From Sambucus nigra (lineage: Eukaryota; Streptophyta; Magnoliopsida; Dipsacales; Adoxaceae), in assembly GCA_949130495.1 (NCBI GenBank), contig OX422208.1, positions 643,272,023-643,336,022 of the forward strand: a stretch of DNA of 64,000 bases. The letters run 5' to 3'. Positions 1-9,649 of the stretch are shown here, piece after piece. The translations under genes and the position numbers were made by a program. The notes under the pieces are model-generated. The model did no database searches, was not told the origin of the DNA, and saw only the letters and a program-made list of their open reading frames with translations. Numbering within the stretch: position 1 is the stretch's first letter; the number at the start of each line of letters is the position of its first letter.

Positions 1-20
1 AATCCCTAAATAATTTAAAC

Positions 21-162
21 CTAGAGTGTTCATCAAACAAACAAACACATGATTTTCCAGTTATAATTCAAACAGTTTATGTACATAAGTCCCAAACAGA
101 TAAGAGCCAGAGTGTTCATCAATTGACAGAGTGTTCATCAGTTTGAGCCAGAGTGTTCATCA
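21..162. repeat. Four short repeats of AGAGTGTTCATCA
   Basis: The 13-mer AGAGTGTTCATCA occurs at about 22-34, 109-121, 128-140 and 150-162. The last three lie within 55 bases of each other and each is preceded by C. They are not a perfect tandem array because spacers differ. Function is unknown; it may be the edge of a tandem repeat that continues left of the window. Confidence 0.7.
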
Positions 163-184
163 ACACTTGCAAATCTTTTAAAAC

Positions 185-206
185 ATATATATATATATAT
201 ATATAT
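185..206. repeat. (AT)n microsatellite
   Basis: About eleven AT units in AT-rich unassigned DNA. Confidence 0.95.
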
Positions 207-439
207 TCCCAAAGTATTAAACAACTGTCAACTGCTCCACCATAGTATCCAAAAGAATTAGTAGCACGCCACCAACGGTCCATGTATGCACATAAGATCT
301 AGTACAATAGTATCCAAATTTGGGTTGGTGTTGAACTCATGTTTAAGTAGAAAAATGCTACTCTTTTTTCTTGTTTTTTGCAAAGTCTTTATTCAAACTG
401 ATGTGATAAGTCTTGATAGCTTCAAATTTTTCAAAAATT

Positions 440-802
440 ATATTGTTTCACATCATTTACATTTGCATTCCCCGAGGACTGCTTGACAATGGGCTCAGTT
501 TGGATCTAAATACCGCTCTCTTGATTCTCAGGGAGTATGCTAATAAAAGTGACCATTTTTTCACATTCAGCCTAATCTTCTTCTGTCAAAGAAGTACTTG
601 AAGGAGGGGAATTCCCATGAAGTAGCTGTCTATATGTTTGAACTGGAATAGTTTCAGGAATAGCTGATAAAACTTCGAGCATGAAAGGTGCTAAAGAATA
701 AATATGACGCTAGAAGAGAAGATTAAAGACCCCAATTTTCCCACTTTCTGCGAGTGCTAGAACAACTTCATAAATTTGCGAAATGCGAAATTTGTTGTAC
801 TC
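440..802 (-). pseudogene. Fragment resembling Sec39 domain of plant MIP2 / NBAS
   Basis: Reading the minus strand from about 802 down gives a run with clear protein character: QIYEVVLALAESGKIGVFN, then RHIYSLAPFMLEVLSAIPET, then PVQTYRQL, then ECEKMVTFISILPEN and TEPIVKQ. I recognise this as the Sec39-domain region of MAG2-interacting protein 2, the plant homologue of NBAS, which belongs to the ER tethering complex for retrograde Golgi-to-ER transport. Three in-frame stops interrupt it: before RHIYSL, after EED where Trp is expected, and before IQTEP. A possible splice acceptor (TGTGCAG) precedes it at 803-809, as expected if it were one former exon with flanking intron. No neighbouring exons were recognised, so it is a gene fragment or captured exon rather than a working gene. 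Identification is from family memory, not a search. Confidence 0.7.
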
Positions 803-3008
803 CTGCACAGAAAACCTGCCAAAGGCTAAATCAATAAGTAGTCGAGAAAAAAGATCTATTTTTGTCTTGCTTAACAAAGATTATATGATTTCTTCTCAAA
901 TCATAAAGAAATACATCGAAGTCTTCAACAATATGACAATAAAATTAAGGTATATGCAGGGGGATTGTCACTTAGACTGAGAGATATTGTAATTATTTTA
1001 TTGATACCATTAAAATATCTATTCCCATAATTAGTTAGTGGAATTATAATAGATGGCAAGGGGATTGTCTAGATATAAAAGTGGACTTTGTAATAAGTAT
1101 GCTCAAGACTATGTAATGTCATGGGGACGATCCTTTAGTGATATCACTTATGGCATCACACATATGCTAAAATATTCTCAATACGGCTAAGGTGGTATCT
1201 CTAGAGCACCTCCTCTTCCCCTCCCCTATATGTATGGTGTACACACCCATTGGAGAAATCATTCAATTACCACATGATTTAGGGAAATGAGAATGAGAGT
1301 TAATTAATTCTTCATATTATTAGTTGAGCATGAATTTGAAGGGGTATGATCGGGAGTCAGGTTGGGATCCCTGTCACTTTCCCTATACTACTACCACCGC
1401 CACGACGAACACTTACACGGCTTCCCAACCTCTAGTTGTAGAAATGATTTATAGAAAGTTAGATACCAAAATAGTCCTAGGGTATGGTCATGACAATGGC
1501 ACGCTATTATACTTGTTACCGGTGCACTCAGACTTATGGCATCCAATCTCTACTTCTTAAAACTCCATAAAGCACATCATAGCATTCAACCTCTAATTAC
1601 GCAATCCATCAATTGTTTTTTTTATTGTAAATATTGTAGATACACCCACCATGAATTCACCCAAAAAAAAATCCCCCACTCGAAATGTTGTTAATATACT
1701 TATGAACCAGAGAAAAAAATAAATAATATATCCCAAAAATTAATGAACCATCAAATAATGATCTTCCAGTGGTAGCCAACTACAAAAAAATTGAAGGACA
1801 ACAACCAACGATTGATATGTTCTCTGTCCACTCGGTAAATTGAATCCGAATAAAGAAATTATATATTATATAGCTTAAGAGTACAAAGCTTCTGGGGTTG
1901 GGGTTGTTATGGAAGTAAAAGAAAGCCTTCCCCATAAACACCAACATCACTTACTTCTAGGAAACAAACACTTGAAAATAAACCACATAAAATATTTAAA
2001 TGTGAAAACTAACACTAAACAACTGAATCATACTGATAAGACTAAAGAAATGAAAGCTTGTTTATCTGCATACATAACATATTTTAGTATAATATACCCC
2101 TAGACAATAGTAACTTTAATACAACTAACAATGAAATCATTTTTTTTCCATTCACACTATCCAATACCACTAAATAAAACTAATCCAAGGGAAAGAAGAC
2201 ATGGATCAATAATCACAATCCAACCCCTATAAACCAATAAAACAAATTAGACAAAAAACACTGACTTAGGAGTTGTGTTAAACACCTGAAAGTCATAGGC
2301 ATAAGAATGAATACTTCAATGATTAACTATACAGAAGATACTGACTCCATATAGGCAAGAATACTTCAACAATCTGTTATATGAATAAAATGTCGTCTTT
2401 GCAGATAAAATGGAAAACAAAGTCATAGTAGAACTATATTTGGATAACCTCATTTACCCAAAAGAAAATACTAAGCATGAAAAATTTGTACATATATCAA
2501 CTTTCCAAAATACATTACAAAATGAAATCGTCAACTATAAACCCTAAAAAAACTAAATAAAAAAGAAAAGGAGTATACTTGTTTGGATGTTCATGTATAA
2601 TCAGGTCACCTACAAAAGAAAAAATAAATAACAAATCACAAAAAATGATTAGATCCCAAAACATTACCATATATGTAAACATATCTAAAACAAAATGAAC
2701 AAACTCGAAATATATAATAAATTTAGGAATAGATCTTAATTGAAACCAAAACCCTAAATCGCCCCAGATCAACAAAAGACACAACATATAACAACCGTTT
2801 GATTTTTTATTCAACTGTGAAAAACACCACCAGTGAAAAAGATAGGGTATGTGTGAAAAACACCAGTACCAACAAGTCATATATATGGAAACAAAGATCG
2901 TACCGATGAGTATGAGAAGAATTACAGGCGTGAAATAAGAAGACCTCTTGATCGTTGTACACACAAGAAACAGTAACTATCACTAAAAGGCCTCTTGATC
3001 ATTGTAAA

Positions 3009-3011
<3 letters not shown>
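803..3011. other. AT-rich DNA without a recognised gene
   Basis: No supported coding region. A purine run at about 958-964 and a TATA-like TATAAAAG near 1074 hint at old LTR debris, but no paired repeat was found. On the minus strand, 2515-2964 is an open frame for a very hydrophobic, Phe/Ile/Leu-rich 149-residue product that matches no family I know and probably reflects base composition. Confidence 0.5.

Positions 3012-3043
<32 letters not shown>
3012..3043. repeat. (GA)n microsatellite
   Basis: About sixteen GA units, uninterrupted. Confidence 0.95.
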
Positions 3044-3046
<3 letters not shown>

Positions 3047-3371
3047 AAGTGAGGGAAAGAGAGACGGCTAGGTTTAGACAATTGAGTGTAAGAAGGGAGA
3101 GAATGGGGAAATACTACTCTACCCTTGTTTTTGAATTTTGAAGAAAGGGGTCAAATGAATTAGAGTATGTCAAAAGAGGGGGAATCCAAATTTATAAGGG
3201 GTAAAATAGGTAGTGCGGAAGAACTCATGAAGATGACATCATAGTTCTATCTTATGACATACATAAGTTTTGCAACTTATTATATATATGAATGGTTCAC
3301 TATCTCAAAATCAAAATCAATGTAAATTTCATATTAAATCTTATGGTCAAACTATGTATGAGTATATTTTG

Positions 3372-3471
3372 TATACACATATACACACATAAAAATACAT
3401 ATACACACATACACAAATATGCATACACATATATACACTCGTTTGCATATACATACACATACATATACTGG

Positions 3472-3509
<38 letters not shown>

Positions 3510-3516
3510 TACATAA
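3372..3516. repeat. CA/TA-rich simple repeat
   Basis: Imperfect ACACAT/TACACA tract ending in about fifteen perfect AC units (3474-3504). A second CA run lies at 3617-3638. Several apparent open frames here are only repeat translations. Confidence 0.9.
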
Positions 3517-3639
3517 ATAGAGAGAGTAACTTAATTATTTTGTAGAGAGAGACTGTGGTGGAGGTGGTAGTCGATGGTGGTAACAGTGGTGGTATCAAGT
3601 GGTAACACATGCACACATACACACACACACACACACATA

Positions 3640-4422
3640 CAGAGAGGGAAATTAGAAAATAAACCCTGACGAGTTTTATTTATACTTGAAAGAGGGTCAT
3701 GGTCGTGGACTTTGATCCTAGAAATACTAGTCACGGTCCTAAAAAAATGATCACAATCTTGGACTGCGACTAATAACGTGACAAACTTGGTGCCATTTTC
3801 TTGCAGAATGTATCACAGTCTATGAAAATGACCAATTTCTTGTACAAATCACCCCTGGATGAGGTCACGGTCAATAATGCATGGTCATGGTTTTGGACAA
3901 TTACCATCTTATCGTGATAATTTTTGATTTTTGGCATAATGCTTATTTATATAGTATTACAGAAAATAAGTTTAAGAAACAAAAATTTCAAAAAATCATT
4001 TTGGTAAGAATGAAGGAGCCCTCGTATGAACAACAAACTATACGAGGTCCTCGTACAAAAAACTCTTTTATACGAGGTCATCTCATACGAAAAATTATCA
4101 TACACGACCCATCTCATACATACCCATTTTATACAAGACATTATAATTCAATGTTAATGATATCATACAAAAACCTCTTTGTAAGAGAATTTTCGTACGA
4201 TACCAACTTCGTACGAGATGATTTTAAAAAAAATCACATCAAAATATATATAAGAAGTTGAAGTTCATTTCCAAAAACAAAATCGTATAAATTCAGTAAC
4301 TCAAATAGAACTATAAAGAAAATAAAAGCACATTAGAGATATCATCTGGTTCGGTATGCTTAAGTCTTAGTGTGTGTGTTCATTTTCATGTCTAAAATAT
4401 AACTCAAGACTAAAAAACACTG
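3640..4422. other. Unassigned DNA with TACGAG/CTCGTA motifs
   Basis: At 4020-4220 there are many short TACGAG, CGTACGA and CTCATACG words in both orientations, and at 3690-3900 several GGTCATGG/GGTCACGG words that faintly recall the CACTA subterminal repeats further right. No element ends or coding sequence could be defined. Confidence 0.4.
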
Positions 4423-4427
4423 ATACC

Positions 4428-5765
4428 TGGTGGAGCGAAAGTCCAAGGGTCTATTAAAAATGCGTATAGATTTAACCACAAAAACTACACATACATGAAA
4501 TCCTACAAAGTAGATTTAGGATTTACCTGCAAGATCTCTTTGATTTGATATCATCTTATCATGAACAAAATATGATGACAGTTGATGTAGAAAGCAAGCC
4601 CAGATGCACCTCACGATCTTCTACCGTATTCCTGATATGAACAGTCACGAGTAGAGGGCGGGCTCTTACTTTGTGACCACCTTCTTTTCTCTTGTTTTCT
4701 CACTGCTGTCTCTCTTTCTCACAAGTCCGAAAATGGGTGTTTTGAGTATCAAAGAATGATGGTCAGTTTAAGAAAAATTTAGCCTTAGGTGCATATATAT
4801 AGGCTACAGTAGGGACCCTAAGGAGAGATAAGAATGTGGCTCCTAATGGGCCTAAGAAAATATAATCCTTCCTGGATTCTAATCACAGTACCTTAATTAT
4901 AATTAATACAACTAAATAATTATAATTATAACTCCACTCCTTAACTCAAAATTATATTTCGAGCTCTTTATCATTAATTACTTAATTCTCCCCACGTTAC
5001 ATGTTCATAAAATAAATTACTGATAATTTATTGGATTAACTTCTTCAAGTCCTTGAGCGGTCCAACTTAATTTATTTGTAGTGTCGAATTGACATAATTC
5101 ACTTGCAGGGTTCAATACATACAAAACATATAAGCATCACAAGGGGGTATCACCAGTCTCTATATCGAGACGTTGATTCCATCCATAAAAGACTTTCACC
5201 ATACATTAATCATCATTACCTAATTTATTAAGATTATTAATCCAATAATGAATCTCACTCGATAAGTCAAAGCAATAAATAACTAGTGCATGTATCCATC
5301 AATAATATCTGGATTAAGAGCCTTAAGTAAACTTAATAATAATGAGGTTTACATTGTCTTATAAAACCAGTATAAAAATAATGACCTCAAATTGGTCTTG
5401 CTCAATACACACAAAGTGTACTAGCACAATAAGTTGAAACTATATCATTTCTCGTAATCAAGATAGAGCTACTAAAATATTATGCTACAGTCCCACTGAT
5501 GGTGTGTCCAGTTTCATCTAAGAAAGTGAACGATAAAACGTATATTCCACAAGAATTGGTGATCTGATCCTCTATGTGTAACTCGTACTCTACACACCAG
5601 AACACCTACTGAGCAGAATAAAAGGCATAGACAATATATAAAATATTACAAACATTGTTTCCATACATGATTCTCATTAACACAGGAATAACTGATTTTA
5701 TTTTAACAATAAATCCATAACTGAAACTATTACACAAAGCATGGTTTTAGTCTACTTCTTTAACA
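4428..5765 (-). repeat. 3' LTR of the Copia element
   Basis: It matches 14489-15829 along its length with scattered substitutions and small indels. In minus orientation it begins TGTTAAAGAAG and ends CGCTCCACCA. It is preceded on the plus strand by the duplication ATACC. Confidence 0.95.
4793..4801 (-). promoter_or_regulatory. Candidate TATA box in Copia 3' LTR
   Basis: TATATATA run in a context conserved between the two LTRs (TGCATATATATAGGCTACA on the plus strand; the copy in the 5' LTR is at 14854-14862). Position is plausible for the LTR promoter; no other promoter element was assessed. Confidence 0.4.
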
Positions 5766-5776
5766 ATCTCCCACTT
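5766..5776 (-). other. Polypurine tract of the Copia element
   Basis: On the minus strand AAGTGGGAGAT lies immediately upstream of the 3' LTR start TGTTA, the standard position for plus-strand priming. Confidence 0.85.
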
Positions 5777-5789
5777 AAACTCAAAGTCA

Positions 5790-6281
5790 TGATGTAATTC
5801 ATCTCACTCCCATCCCCTCTACATGACTATCAAAAGTCTTGGCTGGTAAGCTCTTTGTAAAAGGGTCTACTAGATTGTTCTTTAATGCAATATTCAAAAC
5901 TGTGACATCACCTTGCTGCATAAATTCTCTAATGAGATGATACTTACGCTCGATGTGTTTACCTCTCTTATGACTCCGTGGTTCCTTTGAGTTAGCAAGC
6001 GCGCCGCTATTATCACAATAAAGATTAATAGTCGATTGAACTAAAGGTACCATTCCTAGATCCATTAGGAAGTTTCTAAGCCATACTGTTTCCTTAGCTG
6101 CCTCAGAGGCTGCCACATATTCAGCTTCCTTGGTGGAATCAGCAATGTAAGATTGCTTGATAATCCTCCAACTAATGGCTTCACCTCTTAGGGTAAACAC
6201 ATATCCAGATGCAGACTTTTTGGAATCTTTATCAGACTGAAAATTTGAATCGGTGTACCTAATAGGCTCTAGACTCTCTGC
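5790..6281 (-). pseudogene. Copia RNase H domain
   Basis: This is the C-terminal RNase H of Copia pol, which degrades the RNA strand during reverse transcription. The minus-strand reading contains FTLRGEAISW, then STKEAEYVAASEAAKETVWL, and YCDNSGALANSKEP, all landmark motifs of the family. It is separated from the reverse transcriptase by the MITE at 6290-6711. The frame is open for 133 residues (5799-6200), then runs on upstream through SDKDSKK to the insertion. Confidence 0.9.
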
Positions 6282-6289
6282 CTGGTAAA

Positions 6290-6711
6290 TAGCACTGATA
6301 AAATTACGGACTGGGCCTAATTTGGGCGGGTCTGGGTTGGGCTAAATGTGGGTTGGGCCAAATATGGGTTAGGTTAAATGTGGGTTGGCCCAAATATAGG
6401 CGGACTAAATATGGGTTGGGCAACCCATTTTTTTTTACTAAAGTAAGTATTAGAATTCGAGGTATATGTAAAAACAACTCATATTTTACTCACAACTTTT
6501 AAAAATGAGTATTATATTTGATTCGTATCTTTTAAAATTGGGCTCCATATTTGATTCCTAGATTTCAAATATGGTGCCCATATTTGACTCATTGCTTTTA
6601 TATATGGGCGACCCCATATTTAACTCATAGCTTTTAAATATGGGCCCCATATTTAGATGACTGGGCTAATATGGGTTGTTTTATTATTTGGGCCACATTT
6701 TGCCACTACTA
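6290..6711. mobile_element. hAT-type MITE inserted in Copia pol
   Basis: A 422-bp non-coding insertion flanked by a perfect 8-bp duplication CTGGTAAA (6282-6289 and 6712-6719), the size made by hAT transposases. Its ends are imperfect inverted repeats: TAGCACTGATAAAAT on the left and, reverse-complemented, TAGTAGTGGCAAAAT on the right, like plant hAT ends. The interior has many copies of ATGGGTTGGGCC-like and ATATGGGCCCCATAT-like words in both orientations. No transposase is present, so it is non-autonomous. Confidence 0.92.
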
Positions 6712-6719
6712 CTGGTAAA

Positions 6720-7868
6720 CAATCATATAATCTTATGTTCTTTTTAGGTACTTTAGTATATGCTTTACCACAATCCAGTGTTCTTGCCCAGGGTTAGACT
6801 GAAATCTACTAACCATGCTAACAATAAAGTAGATATTAGGTCTAGTGCATAACATAGCATACATAAGGATCCCAACTGCCAAAGCATATGGGATGCCTTT
6901 CATCTTCTCTATCTCACCAGGTGTCTTAGGACTATGATCATTGGAAAGAGATATTCCATGTCTGAAAGGGAGGAACCCTTTCTCAAAATATTTCATGCTA
7001 AACATTTCAAGAATGGAAATGATATAAGTTTCATGTGATAAACCCAATGTCCTATTCTTGCGATCACGCATAAACTTAATCCCAAGGATGTTAGTAGCTT
7101 CTCCTAAGTCTTTCATATCGAATTGGCTGGACAATCACACTCTAATAGAAGATAACACTCCAATATTATTTCGAATGAGCATAATGTCATCTATATATAA
7201 TATTAAAAACACCACTACATTTCGTTGCATTTCTATTACACACAAGATTCATCTAGACATTGATCAAAACAAAAAGATTTGATTTCCTGATAAAAATAAA
7301 TAGATGCTTGCTTAAGTTCATAAATGGACTTCTTAAGCTTACATAATTTATGCTGGCCTTGGGTAATAAAATTGTTTGCCTGCACCATATAGATACATTC
7401 ATCAAGATTCCCATTAAGAAATGCAGTCTTAACGTCCATTTGCCAAATTTCATAATCGAAATAAGTCAAAATGGATAAGAGAATTCGGATGGACTTTATC
7501 ATAGCTACCGGTGTTTCCTCATAATCAATGCCTTCTTTCTGAGTAAATCTTTTGGTAATAAGTCGTGCCTTAAAGGTCTCAACCTTTCCGTCCAACCCTC
7601 TTTTTCTCTTATAGACCCGCTTGCTTCCTATGGGTTTTATCACTTCATGTGGATCTATAAGACTCCAGACCTCATTAGAATACATAGATTCAATCTCAGA
7701 ATTCATAGCTTTAACCCAAAGTTTTGTAACTTTCTCTTGGATAACCTGATTATAGTTATAGGGATCAACTTCAAGTTTATCAGGGACCTTATCATAATAC
7801 TCTCCCAAGAACATATATAGTTCGGGTTGACATATAAAACTCCTACTACGATGAGGTAGTCCATGCAC
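6720..7868 (-). pseudogene. Copia reverse transcriptase
   Basis: The minus strand encodes RVYKRKRG, FKARLITKRFTQKEGIDYEE, then QMDVKTAFLNGNLDE with the first catalytic Asp. The YIDD catalytic box is at 7186-7197 and the palm/thumb motif QFDMKDLGEA follows; it ends in HILKYLKRT. It copies element RNA into DNA in cytoplasmic particles. A frame change near 7236 separates N- and C-terminal halves (7236-7868 and 6733-7134). The catalytic Asp residues survive but the reading frame does not. Confidence 0.93.
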
Positions 7869-9230
7869 TAGTGTACTAGTGTCAACCCGCTGTGTTATTT
7901 CATTCTGTATTAGTGGTGTTGAAGAATCTTATTGGTTCCCTCGTAACTCGTTAAGAATAACTTTACTTCTGGGTTTATGATCCATGATATAATTCTCTTC
8001 TAAGAATCGAGCATTGATTGTAACAATAAGCTTCTGATCCTTAGGATCATAAAATAAATAACCCTTAGTTTTCTTATGATATCCTACAATGAAAAAAACT
8101 TATGATCTTGATTCCAACTTACTAGGATCTATCTTTAGCAAATGTGTTGGACTACCCCAGATTCGAATATGTTTCATACTAGGCTTACACCCAATCCAAA
8201 ATTCCTTGGGTGCAGGAGAGACTGCCTTTAAAGGTACCAAATTCAGTAAATAAGTGACCGTTTTTAAAGCATATGCCCAAAAGGAATCTCAGATATCTTT
8301 ATAACTCAATATGGACCTAATCATATATAAAAGAGTCTTGTTCCTCCTTTTTGCTACACCATTTTGCTGAAATATACCAGGTACAAATAATTAGGATGTG
8401 ATCCCTTGATAGTCTGTATACTGCCTAAACTCCCCTAAGAGGTACTCACCACCACGATCAGATCGTAGTGTCTTGATAGTCTTACCTTGATGCTTATCCA
8501 CTTCTACCCTATACACTTTGAATTTATCAAAGGCTTTGGACTTATGGAGCATCAGGTAAACGTACACATACCTTAAGTAATCATCTATGAAGGTCATAAA
8601 ATACACAAAGCTCCCTCTTTCTTGGGTTGTCGTCATACCACATAGATCAGAATGAATCAATTCTAAGAGTTCTTTAGCTCTATAACCCTTGGACAAGAAA
8701 GTCCTCGTAGTCATTTTACCTTTTAAAAAGTATTCACAAAATGGAAGTGCCTCCACTTCTAGTGAGCTCAATTGCCCTCTTGCTACCAGTCTATGAATCC
8801 TTTGTAGATTAATATGACCTAGGTATAAGTGCCAAAGATACATTTGGTTCACTAAGGAGGGTAAATTTCTCTTTAAATTTAGTCCAATTGAATTATGCAA
8901 AATATTAATTTGTTGTGTGTGAGAGATATGATTAACAGTATAAAGATTATCAACTAATGTACGAGAACAAGTAAAAGATTTATTTTTCTTAATAACCACG
9001 AGTTTATTAAAAGAAACTGAATATCCACAAAAGTCTAAACAAGAAACAAAAATCAAATTCCTCGTAATGGAAGGTGCATAAAGACAATATTTTAAAAGTA
9101 AACTCCTATCATTATTAAAACTTAAATGAACGTCTCCCACAACAACTATTGCTACTCTATTTGCATCTCCCATAGGCAGATAAATCTCTCAATCACTTAG
9201 TCCCCTGGTTTCGTGGAACCCCTATAAAGA
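7869..9230 (-). pseudogene. Copia GAG-pre-integrase and integrase
   Basis: The region from 9173 to 8391 reads HLYLGHINLQRIHRL with the zinc-binding His pair; the second Cys of the usual CxxC is lost (CEYFLKGK). The core has HSDLCG and LRSDRGGEY with two catalytic Asp residues. After a frame break it continues as QQNGVAKRRN (about 8342-8371), PSMKHIRIWG, FFIVGYHKKTKGYLFYDP and ARFLEENYI to about 7970. The catalytic Glu expected in ERRN is Lys (codon 8349-8351), which would abolish integration. Confidence 0.92.
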
Positions 9231-9649
9231 ATTGTATACATGATTAGTGGCTCCTGTATCTACACACCAGGTATCGATAGTACGAACCAAAAAATATGAT
9301 TCAATGAAAAAATAAATGGAATTTGCCTATATTGTTCTGTTTACTGCAGAAAACCAGATAATTGTTCTTCTAGTGTCCTGACTGCTTATAGTGGAAACAC
9401 TTTCCTTAGGCTTTTTCACTCCTCCCTAAGGATCGCGAGCTGCCTGAGGGACTATAACCTATTTCTAAGACTTTTTCTTCTTTTTCTTCTTTCCCATAGG
9501 CTTAGAAGTAGAACCTTTCTTAGCAACAAAAGCACTTACTGACTTCTTGATGAGACCCTCAGTTGCTTGTAGTTCTTTAAGTAGTTTCTCCAATGAGTAA
9601 GAAAGTTTGTTCATATTGTAATTTAAGCAGAACTGTTTAAAGGACTCAT
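9231..9649 (-). pseudogene. Copia gag C-terminal part, zinc knuckle and protease start
   Basis: Minus-strand reading begins right after the solo LTR with ESFKQFCLNYNMNKLSYSL and a Lys-rich stretch. It runs into a decayed zinc knuckle (KCFHYKQSGH, about 9370-9400, two Cys replaced by Tyr and a stop inside). The aspartic protease motif DTGA follows at 9249-9260 within WCVDTGATNHVYN. The gag-protease-pol fusion order is typical of Copia. Confidence 0.9.

Noticed and set aside
956..1330. Possible solo LTR (purine run GCAGGGGGATTG, TATA-like box, downstream leader-like text)
   Set aside because: No second copy, no TSD and no defined TG...CA ends could be found.
2515..2964. 149-residue minus-strand frame, very hydrophobic
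   Set aside because: Composition mirrors AT-rich DNA; no domain, no conserved motif, no codon signal that I can see.
3292..3734. Several frames on both strands over CA/TG repeats
   Set aside because: Pure translations of microsatellites.
3690..3900. GGTCACGG/GGTCATGG words as a remnant of the CACTA family
   Set aside because: No CACTA tip (GGTGTAGTG or CACTACACC) nearby and the words are only partly similar.
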